DNA from: CAKZNE01 sp964485405
GTDB taxonomy: Bacteria; Bacteroidota; Bacteroidia; Flavobacteriales; Schleiferiaceae
Length of the DNA stretch: 64,000 nt
Reading direction: 5' to 3'
NCBI GenBank assembly: GCA_964485405.1
Contig: CAZAJG010000012.1
Span: 30,996-94,995, forward strand
Below are positions 1 through 8,933 of the stretch, one piece after another. The notes below the pieces were generated by a model. That model was not told where the DNA came from, did not search any database, and saw only the letters and a list, made by a program, of their open reading frames with translations. Every line of letters starts with the position of its first letter. Within the stretch, counting starts at the first letter, position 1. A program made the position numbers and the translations under genes.

Positions 1-1
1 C

Positions 2-304
2 GATATATTCCATGAGTTCACCTACTCTAAAAGTCAATTTGAATTGGTGAATGAAGTTCTGGAAATCGGTCCTTTTGTGTTAAGTCATGAGCCCTTGGAA
101 GAAGATCATGCACTGTATAATCTATGTGGCCACCTACACCCTGGGGTTCGACTGCAAGGAGAGGCCAGACAAGCGCTGAGGCTGCCTTGCTTTTATTTTG
201 GTGAAAAACAAGGTATTCTACCCGCCTTTGGTGAGTTTACCGGTTTGTACATTATAAAGCCTAAGCGAAAAGATCCAGTGTTTGTTGTTGCGGATGGTAC
301 TTGA
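2..304 (+). CDS. pdeM: PdeM-like ligase-associated phosphoesterase, 3' end only
   Basis: The reading frame is open from the left edge of the window to a TGA at 302-304, so this is the C-terminal ~100 residues of a longer gene. The visible part has the metallophosphoesterase signature CGHLHPGV followed by LPCFYFGEKQGILPAFGEFTG. This is the conserved tail of the PdeM family (calcineurin-like phosphoesterases encoded next to ATP-dependent DNA ligase and a helicase, thought to act in DNA end repair). The two His of GHLH would be metal ligands. An internal TTG at 44 could be mistaken for a start, but the upstream codons continue the protein. The partner ligase and helicase genes are not in view. 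Confidence 0.75.
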   Translation, partial: DIFHEFTYSKSQFELVNEVLEIGPFVLSHEPLEEDHALYNLCGHLHPGVRLQGEARQALRLPCFYFGEKQGILPAFGEFTGLYIIKPKRKDPVFVVADGT

Positions 305-398
305 CATTAGTGATTCCTACACCACTCAGTCCGTCCGTTTTACTAATTCTGCGAAAGGAACGGTCGCTCTTTTCAAAAATGATTAGTGACTGGTCTGT

Positions 399-408
399 NN
401 NNNNNNNN
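399..408. other. Assembly gap (10 N)
   Basis: Ten N characters between the PdeM-like gene and the adhesin terminator. The true length is unknown, so the distance and linkage between the left 0.4 kb and the rest are scaffold inference. No gene is visible in 305-517. Confidence 0.98.
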
Positions 409-436
409 GTAAACTAATTATCTCTTTGTATCAGAC

Positions 437-467
437 AAAAAAATCCCTCCAATAAAATTGGAGGGAT
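437..467 (-). terminator. Intrinsic terminator of the adhesin gene
   Basis: A perfect 11-bp inverted repeat (443-453 with 457-467, loop AAA) is followed on the minus strand by a run of seven T. It lies about 50 nt beyond the adhesin stop codon at 518 and has the strength and position of a Rho-independent terminator. Confidence 0.85.
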
Positions 468-517
468 CTTGAACTAGCGGTAGGTATTTTCTCTAAAAAT
501 TAATTAACAAGCTAGTT

Positions 518-3500
518 TTATTGTTTGATGATTCTTCTTTGTGTTGTTAAATCACCACTTTCTATTTTCATTAAATAGGTTCCTTTTGCCAGTGCACTGA
601 TGTCTATTGTTCCTTCATACTTACCGTTTAGGTTTGCTTCAGAAACACTTAAAATCACTTTTCCACTTAGATCCATTACATAAACCTTAGCATCATCAGA
701 GCCTATTGTACTAAAGCTAACATTCACTTTCGCTGTAGTTGGATTTGGATAAACTTCTAAGCTTCTTCCCAATCTGTTTTCAGCTAAGCTAATACCCGCA
801 ATTACCACTTGTTGTGAAATAGAGTCTATTCCACAATCACCTGTAATTACAAGAGTAACCATATACGTTCCATTGGCTGAATAGGTATGGGTTGGATTCA
901 TACCTGTTCCGGTATTTCCGTCACCATAATTCCAAGCATAGGAAGTTGCTCCGATTGAGGCTGAGCCATCAAAGTTCATATCCGCATCAACCAAAGTGGT
1001 ATCTGTTTGACTGAAAGTAAATGCTGCACTTATTGGACCACTTGCTGTTGTGAAACTAAAAGGTCCAACAATATTACTTGTATCACCCATACATAGATCT
1101 ACTACATAGAATTCATACGCAGTACCAGGTGTTAGATTACCGATAGTTTCTGGGCTATTGGCATTCGACACTGTTATACCTGCTCCAGTTGCTGGGGTGA
1201 AGCCTACTGGCCCATATTCAACCACCGAAGCAATTGTACTAGAAGAGCTTGTCCAAATTAAATCCGCACCAACACAACTGACATTGGCTGTATCTAAACC
1301 AATTGGATCTGGGCAACTAGCGCCTAAAGCATCGGCTACTTCAACATTTTCAAGTGCTATATCCGATTCAAAACCACCACCACTAGTAGCAATAAACCTA
1401 AATTGAACGGAAGAAGCAATATACGTAGTAACGTCAATAGAATCTGTTAACCAAGGGTCAGTTTCTGCTAATTGTTGTTGACCGGAAATCGTATTTAAAG
1501 TCATCCAACCATTACCCGTATCTATTTGAGCAATCAGATCACCCATACTCCCTCCAAACATATGGTACTGGTATTTAAAGAATGGGCTTGTGGTTCCAGA
1601 AAGATCAAATACTGGCGTGTTTAGCCAAGCCGTATCACCAACTAAAGAGCCAGAGGCCTCATAAAACACATAACCTGTATTATTAATACCTGCAGATGGT
1701 CCGGTTCCACCAGAACCTGTTGCTCCAGTTCTTGCACCTAAGAAATTAGCACCTATAGTATTGTCCGTTCTAAACCAACAGCTATTAATGGCATCACCTG
1801 CATTGTTGAACCCCGTTCCAGAAACAAACCCATTGGCATCAAAATCCTCCAAGTAGGGTGGTAAGAAAGTGGCGCATAGAGTAGAAACGGTTATTGGTCC
1901 TATCCAAAAACTCACATCTCCCAGTCCGCAACTATCTTGTACATAGATGTCGTATGTAGTAGAAGGGGTTATACCGGTTGAAATGGTGGTTGTAGTTGTA
2001 GTTGTACTAATCAAGGTTCCAGAACCTGGACTAAAACCATTTAAGCCATATTCAATATTATAGTTTGCGCCTACACCTCCGGCTGTCCAACTAATATCAA
2101 AAGAGTTTAGTGTTATGTTACTTGCCGCTAAATTGCTTGGTGCTGGGCAAGAAGCTGGCGTACAGAAAGTAAACGGGCCTGCCCATATACCGTTTCCTAT
2201 GCCAGGGCAAGTATCCTGAACGTAATAATCGTAACAGGTTGAAGGTTGTAGGCCTGTTAAAACATAAGGCTTAGCGGTAACATTTTGAATTGTATCTCCA
2301 GTACCTGTGCCTTGAACAAACCCAGTTGGGCCCCATTCAATGTTCCAATTACTTCCATTTGATGTCCAATCTAAACCTACGGAAGTAGGTAAAGCAAAAG
2401 TGGTATCTAAATTTGAAGCAAAACCACAGAGTGCTTCGGTAACACTGAAGTTATCAACTGCCCAATACCAAGCCCAAACATCTGCATCATCGTAAACAAA
2501 ACGAACCTGGAAGTTGGCATTTGCATAAGCGGTTGCATCAATTAATCTATGATCTGGTGCACCAAATGCACCAAAGTCTTGTTGCATTTTTAAAACAGTT
2601 ACCCAGTTAGTACCGTCAAACACTTGTACTTCTGCTGAATCTGCTCCAATATGGTTGTAAAACTGATCCCACTCCACTACTAAACTACTTGTAGAAGGTA
2701 AAGAACCTGCATCAATAGGTGGGCTATTTAGCATCTCAATCATGTGTTGACCATTCCCAAACTCATCACTATCTACAATAGCGTAGCCAGTTCCATCTAA
2801 GTCGCCATTGGTGGTTGTACCTCCTGCTGCCGACCATACCCATGTGTCTGTACCGTTACCTCCGTCAATAGCAACCATACAGCCTAAATCCGTATTAAAG
2901 TCTTCAAGAAATGGTAAAGACTGAACAACGCAAGCCGTTCGTACACTTAATGGTCCAATCCAAATACTGGTTCCGTTTGCACCACAATCCGATTGTATGT
3001 ATATATCATAGTCGGTTGCTGGAGAAAGACCATTAACTGTATCTGTAGTAACATTCGTGTTAAAAGTAGTTCCTGTACCCGGGGTATAACCAGGAACACC
3101 ATATTCAACATTCCAAGAAGTTCCACCACCAGGCGCCCAATCCACAACCACATAGTTGCTAGAAGCAATTACTAGGCTTAAACTATCTGGCTCCAAACAA
3201 GGTGGTAATGCTTCTATTAGCACATCATCTAGCCTTAACTCACCTGAATTAAACCCTTGTGGTAAGCCAATAGCAAACGCTATATAAACATCTCCTGTAT
3301 AAGCGCTTAAGTTAGCTTGAGTTTGAGTATACGTACTCCCAGAAATAGTAGTCTGGGGAACCAGAGTATCCGTAAAGTTTTGTACGCTATCATTTGTAGT
3401 GGAAAGTAAAACTGTAAGCTCAACATCATCAAAATTGGATAGTGTGCGTACGTAGTAACTTATTCTTTCACTTCCGGTTAAAGTCACTCTTGGAGCAATC

Positions 3501-5427
3501 AACCAATCATTGGATGCACCAAAGAAGGGAGAGTTTACTGCGGCACTATTCGATCCTGAATTGGCATTTTGAGAAAGCGTATCCAATACCCACATTTGTC
3601 CATCTCCATCTTGATCTATTACCGTCCAACAGTTTAAACCGTTTACGTCAAAATCTTCTGACCAGGGTAAAGCCGTAACTGGTAAACAGTCCGTACAAAA
3701 AGTGTAAGGACCTACCCAAACACTGTTTCCATTACCTGAAGACAAGCAGTTGGAACGTATATAAAAATCATAACATGTGTTAGACATTAAACCTGGAATT
3801 GTAGTGGTATCATCTCCAAAACCACCTCCGGTACCTGTACCTTGTCCAAATCCAACAGGGCCCCACTCTACATCAAAAGAGTCAACGTTACTAATCCAAC
3901 TCAGGGTTATGCTAGAGTCTGTCGCAGCAATTAAAGTTGGGCTTAAGGGTTCTTGACAAGCGGGAACAGCTTCCACCAAAAAATCATCAATAAACGCATC
4001 AGGGCCAAAACCTGAATTGGCTATAAACTGAAAACTAACGTCTTTTCCAGTGTAGGTAGCCGAATCTAAAAGAAATATTTCCTCCACAAAACTTCCTGGG
4101 GAAGTGTTACCGGCACCGTCATTTGAGTTAAAGGTTGAACCCGCATTTAACCAAAGGGTGTCCCAAGTACTAGATCCAGATACTTGTGCTCTTAGGATCA
4201 TCCCATCTAAAGGATAAGTTGCATTGTACAAGTGAGACCATTTGAATTTAAGTCTGGCGTTTTGAGAAACGGTAATCAATGGGCTAGTCATAAAGGCATT
4301 GTTGCCAGAAGACCAGCTCCAATAGTTCGCTCGTGCATAGCCTCCACCATCAGAAAACTGCTGAGTTCCACCGGATAAATCCCAGCAATTAAGNNNNNNN
4401 NNNCGCTGTAAACTTCTGAGTAAGGAATAACCACAGCAACACAAGGTGTGTTAAAACCAATCTGAACCCAGCTAGAGGTATCATTTGGTCCACATATAGC
4501 TCTTACATAAATATCATATCCTGTATTGGCCTGTAAGCCCGTAAGGTTGGCAAAAGTATCTGTTGTAAGCACTAACGTACCCGTTCCTTGAGGAAAACCA
4601 GTTGTATCATATTCATATTGATACTGAGTTGCGTTTCCAGACCAGTTAACATTTGCTGTAGTTGCTGTAACCGCTGTAGATAGGATAACAGGGGAAAGAC
4701 AACTTAGAGATGCGCCTACATAAGTAACAGATCCTAAAATAGTGGCATCATGAGTACCTGCACTATCCTTTACAACAGTAGTCGTCAGATTATCATCCAT
4801 TTTGTAGTATGCCACTAAATCGGAGTAGTTTGGATGTGCAGAGGTTACGCCATTCATCCAAGCGGAAAGAGTTGAAGCAGAAAGAGCTTTATCCCAAATT
4901 CTTACTTCGTCAATTAAACCGTCAAAGTAGCGATCGTTGAACCAATCTAAACGACCAATTTCTAGAGGCCTAGTGTTGGTGCCGATTGTTCCTGAGGTTG
5001 CATTAGAGCCTACCTGTACCCCATTTATAAATACGCGTAATGTAGTTCCATCAAAGGTTCCGGCTACGTGATACCAAACTCCAGTTTGCATCGGTCCCCC
5101 GGTAGAAGTAGCATCTACCCATACACCTCCCATTCCGAGGTTGATTTGTAGATTTCCATTATCACCGCATCGAATGGTGTAACCCGTTACATCACTTTCT
5201 GGTTTACCTACAATGGTACCTTGCCAAATTTGGGTTCTCCAGCTGTTTGCATTAATCCATGCTTCCATGGTAACTTCAGTTGAAATATCCAATGCGGGAT
5301 CATCAGGAATAACGACTGCATCGCTAGATGATCCGGGGAAATCCAACACATAATTCTGTCCATAGCTTTGCCATGACCCCAATAAAAAGGCAATAGCAAA
5401 TAGCCAAAGACTCACTGTCTTCTTCAT
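518..5427 (-). CDS. Giant T9SS-secreted adhesin: LamG, FnIII, jelly-roll repeats, PKD (broken by assembly gap)
   Basis: One gene, read as two fragments because a 10-N spacer (4394-4403) interrupts it. The N-terminal fragment starts at 5427 with a signal peptide (MKKTVSLWLFAIAFLLG...YGQ). A LamG/concanavalin-like domain follows (about residues 28-235, with WYHVAGTFDG and FDGLIDEVRIWDKAL), then a fibronectin type III unit. After the gap come alternating MAM-like/cleaved-adhesin jelly rolls, each opening with a P-x-x-EDF type motif and carrying NCW or CW, and FnIII units ending in a YDxYVxxxC pattern. A PKD domain with YAWNYGDG follows, and the last ~75 residues are a T9SS type A sorting domain (LEVYPNPTTAKVNV ... 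GTYLMKI). At least 1,650 residues are visible. Frames on the two sides of the gap differ, so the 10 N are a placeholder, not evidence of a pseudogene. Likely a surface adhesin; the ligand is unknown. Confidence 0.9.
4394..4403. other. Assembly gap (10 N) inside the adhesin gene
   Basis: Ten N between the motif PYSEVYS and LNCWDLSGG. In the other repeats of the same protein these two motifs are separated by only a few residues or one domain. The missing piece may therefore be short, or may be one or more collapsed repeats. Confidence 0.97.
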
Positions 5428-5498
5428 AGTTGTTGTGAGTTAGTTAAAGATTTTGATAGTTAATAAGACTACTAATGTATCATTTTAGATGTGAAAAA

Positions 5499-5512
5499 CT
5501 AAAACGTTTTAG
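5499..5512. promoter_or_regulatory. 14-bp perfect palindrome upstream of the adhesin
   Basis: CTAAAACGTTTTAG is a perfect palindrome about 72 nt upstream of the adhesin start and 30 nt past the stop of the kinase gene. It could be a regulator-binding site for the adhesin promoter. No known Bacteroidota operator was matched, and AT-rich palindromes of this size can occur by chance. Confidence 0.25.
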
Positions 5513-5541
5513 GAAAAGAATTAATTTTAGCTTAACACGGT

Positions 5542-6414
5542 CTACAAAAAGTCTTTTATTATTTTCTTTGCCTGCTGTATGTAGCCACCTTGAAACAGGT
5601 TAACATGAACGAGTATAGGATACAGATTATGAATGTGTAAACGATTTTTCCAGTTTATTTCCAGCGGATACTCTTCATGATAGTCCTCAAACACTTTATC
5701 TGAAAAGCCTCCAAATAAATGCATCATACCAATATCCATTTCTCGATGAGAAAACGAAGGGGCTGGATCATAGATTACAGAAGCTCCATTTTGATCAAAC
5801 ATATAATTCCCGCTCCAAAGATCTCCGTGAATTAGGCTTGGTTTCTCAACCGGAATAATATTGGGTAATTCTCGGTAAAGTTTATTTAAGTTCTTCGCAT
5901 CCGCGGAATCAAACCACCTCGCATCAAAGCCACTTTTAAATTGTGGTTCAAGTCGTTTTGTTACAAAAAACTCTATCCAATCCCTATTCTGATTATTGAA
6001 TTGAGGTAATAGGCCGATGTAATTGTTTTCCGCCCATCCAAAAAAATCTGAACTTTGATGATGCATTTTGGCTAGAAGGTGTCCGAAAGATTTTTCTTGG
6101 CTGTTTTCGGTTCCTCTTTCGATCCACTCCAACGCTAAAAAAGAGTAGCTATCCGTTTTTCCATAACCTAAAACTTTTGGAACCCTAAATAGGGTGTTCT
6201 CGTTGAGATGATTCAAGCCAGAGGTCTCTTTTTTGAAGAAATCCTCTTTATCTACATCGTTAACTTTTAAAAAAATTGTACCGATATTGGTTTCAACACG
6301 AAAAGCTTCGTTGATATCCCCACCACTTACTTTTTGCAGGGATTGTATCTCGCTTACGTTCTTTAGATGACTAGGAAGAGAGTTGAATATACTTTCCTGA
6401 AGGTTTGCTTTCAT
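5542..6414 (-). CDS. Fructosamine kinase-like protein
   Basis: A 290-residue aminoglycoside-phosphotransferase-fold kinase of the fructosamine/ketosamine-3-kinase family. Characteristic pieces are SGGDINEAF near the N-terminus (nucleotide loop), the lysine of GTIFLKVN, the catalytic HGDLWSGN, and the metal-binding IYDPAPSFSHREMDIGM followed by LFGGF. The C-terminus, with LVHVNLFQGGYIQQA, also fits the family. The family phosphorylates ketosamine (Amadori) adducts on proteins so that they break down, which is a protein deglycation role; the bacterial substrate is inferred. The start at 6414 lies inside the 3' end of the histidine kinase gene (44-nt overlap), suggesting translational coupling. 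Confidence 0.85.
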   Translation of the reverse strand: MKANLQESIFNSLPSHLKNVSEIQSLQKVSGGDINEAFRVETNIGTIFLKVNDVDKEDFFKKETSGLNHLNENTLFRVPKVLGYGKTDSYSFLALEWIERGTENSQEKSFGHLLAKMHHQSSDFFGWAENNYIGLLPQFNNQNRDWIEFFVTKRLEPQFKSGFDARWFDSADAKNLNKLYRELPNIIPVEKPSLIHGDLWSGNYMFDQNGASVIYDPAPSFSHREMDIGMMHLFGGFSDKVFEDYHEEYPLEINWKNRLHIHNLYPILVHVNLFQGGYIQQAKKIIKDFL

Positions 6415-8779
6415 CTATGTTCTCCATCAGATTTTGCCATTTTTTAATGCCCTCTTTCAGAACATCCGCTTTTACAGGCTTGGTTAAGAAGTCATTCATG
6501 CCCGCTTCAAAACAACGTTTTTTATCCGAAATGGTAGCATTGGCAGTTACCGCAATAATAATGGGGCGTACTTTTAGATCTTGAATAATTTTTTTGGTCG
6601 ATTCTATACCATCCATTTCTGGCATTTGGATATCCATCAAAATTAGGTGGTAATTGTTTTCTTTGGCCATCTCCCATGCTTCTCTTCCGTTTTCAGCCAT
6701 ATCTGCTTCAATGCCCATTGTTTTAAGAATCATCTGCATAAGCTTCTGATTCACTGGATTATCTTCAGCATAAAGTACTCTTAAGCCTTTGTCTATCTCT
6801 TTAAGGGTAGATTCTTCTTTTTTCGATTGACCAGCTTCTATAGCTAGATTTACATGGAATGCTACTTTAGTTCCAACACCAAGTTCACTATCCAGCTCTA
6901 TTCGACCGCCCATTTTTTCAACGATCTGCTTTACAATCGTTAAACCTATTCCCAAACCACCGTATCTTCTTGAATTACCAGAGTCTTCCTGAGAAAAAGC
7001 GGAAAACACTTTACCCATAGTAGATCGATTCATTCCTATACCTGTATCTTTTACCTCAAAAGAAATACATAGGTGTTTCTCTTTTTTCTCCTTGAGATGG
7101 GCCTTAAATTCCACTTGTCCTTTTGAAGTAAACTTAAACGCATTGTTGAGCAAATGAACCATTATTTGTTTCAACCGGACTGCATCTCCCATTATTTCCT
7201 GAGGGATGGCCGGATCAATATAACTCACATATTTCACCTCATTTTTTTGGTTCAATGAAGCAAGTTCGTACGAACCATTCATACACTCCTTTATGCTTAG
7301 AGCTTTATGATCGAGTACCACACTATTGTTATCGGCCTCGGTAATGCTTAAAATATCTTTAATGATAGATAGAAGCGATTCGCCACTATTCTTAATGGTA
7401 TCAATTTTTTCTTTTTGCTCGGGTGTGAGTTTTGAAAGTTGAAGAAGATCTGCCATCCCTAAAATAGCACTCATTGGGGTGCGTAGTTCGTGACTCATGG
7501 TGTTCAAGAACTGATCTTTTGATCGAGCAGCCGCTCTAGCTGCTAAATTTCGTTCTCTAAAACCTCTACCAAAACGAATGGTCATTGCTATAGATTGGCT
7601 AAAAATAAAACCGACATAACCCAAGGTAGAAATCAGTTCATTTTCTTTCCAAATATTGAAATGCGTAAGAATCTTTTGTCCTGCTACAACACCCAACATT
7701 AAACCTCCTATTAAAGTAACCCATGATGTTTTATGTTTGAGGTTGATCTTTCGCACATAACTCAACCCCACTACAAGCATGGTTATTCCCAAAAAGGCCA
7801 AATAAAGATCTATAAAAGAAGTAAAAGTTTCTGTAGGAAGCACCAAACTTAACAGCGCAAGAATAACACTGATGCCTGCTAAAATATGAAAGGCGATAAG
7901 CTTAACTTTTGGCTCAATCAGGTTTCTGATGAAATAAGTATAAAACACTACACTTAGATATAACGAAATGTATTCGAGCCTTAAAGTTACCGTCCAAGGA
8001 ATATTTCGATTTACCGCATGGATAACATACTCTTCTGTGCCTAAAACCCGATAACTGTAACTACAGCAAAACAAAAAGAGAAAAAGACCTGTATAATCTG
8101 CTGGATTGAACCAATAAAAACCAAACGCCAGGCCTCCTGCGATAAGCAAACAACCGGCAAGAAACAGGATGCTACTTATTTTAAAATTACGTGAATAATT
8201 GATGGAATCGCTGGTTCCTAAAACAATTGGATTCACAGCTCCGCCTTTATGGTGGCGAAAATTACTCATGTGAACCACCAACGTATTTAAACCTGGTTTT
8301 AGGTTTACTACTTTAGACGCGGGCCTCCAATAAGGTTTACTGTTTTCTCTTGAAGTGCCTACCACCCCATTACCCTCAAAACCCTCGTTATTTACATATA
8401 AATCAAAAGCAGAATATACCTCTGGAAGGTAGAGCGAGAGGGAAGGTATTTCTTCATCAACAAATAGCTTTAACCGAAGCGTAGCAAAGCCAAATTGATG
8501 GGTTTTATCCTTCATCTCCGGAAGGTCTCCCCATCTAGTAAGATAATCAATGTAATCCGGCTTAAGTTCGTGTTCCTTAGCCTCTAAACTTTGCGAACTG
8601 TAGAGTTTATTCCAATAAAACTCCCATTCCCCCGTTAGTGGTAGAGTTTCCTGTTCGGTAAAGTTAAACCCTCTTAAATCGAGTATCCCCTTTTCAGCCT
8701 CTGGTTGTCCATAGGCTAGGAATAAAAAACAGGAAAGAAAAACGGTATTTAATAATTTCCCCTTCAAAACGTGCTTCAA
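6371..8779 (-). CDS. Hybrid sensor histidine kinase, 7TMR-DISM type
   Basis: 802 residues. There is a signal peptide (MKHVLKGKLLNTVFLSCFLFLAYG), a periplasmic jelly-roll 7TMR-DISMED2-like domain (about 25-190, with LTGEWEFYWNKL), and seven hydrophobic helices (about 195-400). The HisKA box SHELRTPMSAILG has the phospho-acceptor His430. The HATPase domain carries the N box LLNNAFKF and the glycine boxes DTGIGM and GGLGIGLTIVK. A C-terminal receiver (about 668-785) has the acidic pair YAEDN, phospho-acceptor Asp716 in LMDIQMPEMDG, and the TKPV lysine. It has no DNA-binding output domain, so signal must pass through an Hpt protein or another regulator that is not in this window. It precedes and overlaps the fructosamine-kinase gene. 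The periplasmic ligand is unknown; DISMED2 domains are often proposed to bind carbohydrates. Confidence 0.92.
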   Translation of the reverse strand: MKHVLKGKLLNTVFLSCFLFLAYGQPEAEKGILDLRGFNFTEQETLPLTGEWEFYWNKLYSSQSLEAKEHELKPDYIDYLTRWGDLPEMKDKTHQFGFATLRLKLFVDEEIPSLSLYLPEVYSAFDLYVNNEGFEGNGVVGTSRENSKPYWRPASKVVNLKPGLNTLVVHMSNFRHHKGGAVNPIVLGTSDSINYSRNFKISSILFLAGCLLIAGGLAFGFYWFNPADYTGLFLFLFCCSYSYRVLGTEEYVIHAVNRNIPWTVTLRLEYISLYLSVVFYTYFIRNLIEPKVKLIAFHILAGISVILALLSLVLPTETFTSFIDLYLAFLGITMLVVGLSYVRKINLKHKTSWVTLIGGLMLGVVAGQKILTHFNIWKENELISTLGYVGFIFSQSIAMTIRFGRGFRERNLAARAAARSKDQFLNTMSHELRTPMSAILGMADLLQLSKLTPEQKEKIDTIKNSGESLLSIIKDILSITEADNNSVVLDHKALSIKECMNGSYELASLNQKNEVKYVSYIDPAIPQEIMGDAVRLKQIMVHLLNNAFKFTSKGQVEFKAHLKEKKEKHLCISFEVKDTGIGMNRSTMGKVFSAFSQEDSGNSRRYGGLGIGLTIVKQIVEKMGGRIELDSELGVGTKVAFHVNLAIEAGQSKKEESTLKEIDKGLRVLYAEDNPVNQKLMQMILKTMGIEADMAENGREAWEMAKENNYHLILMDIQMPEMDGIESTKKIIQDLKVRPIIIAVTANATISDKKRCFEAGMNDFLTKPVKADVLKEGIKKWQNLMENIDESKPSGKYIQLSS

Positions 8780-8828
8780 CCTTTACCAGTTAGCAAAAAT
8801 CATCCCACGAATTCAATGTGCTAAAAGT

Positions 8829-8851
8829 CAGTTTTTTATGACAAAAAACTG
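8829..8851 (-). terminator. Weak AT-rich hairpin between peroxidase and histidine kinase
   Basis: Inverted repeat CAGTTTTTT...AAAAAACTG with a 5-nt loop in the 154-nt gap after the peroxidase stop. The stem has little GC, so this is at best a weak terminator or processing site. Confidence 0.3.
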
Positions 8852-8933
8852 ATTTCAACATTCTCTGATTTGGAAGGTTTCCATTGATTATGGGAAACAA
8901 AAAGCCTTACAAAACCTATTGCTAAAGCCTTGA

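Noticed and set aside
518..4393. Repeated FnIII/jelly-roll motifs considered as possible DNA repeats or a CRISPR-like array
   Set aside because: The repetition is at protein level with diverged DNA; there are no equal-length direct repeats and spacers.
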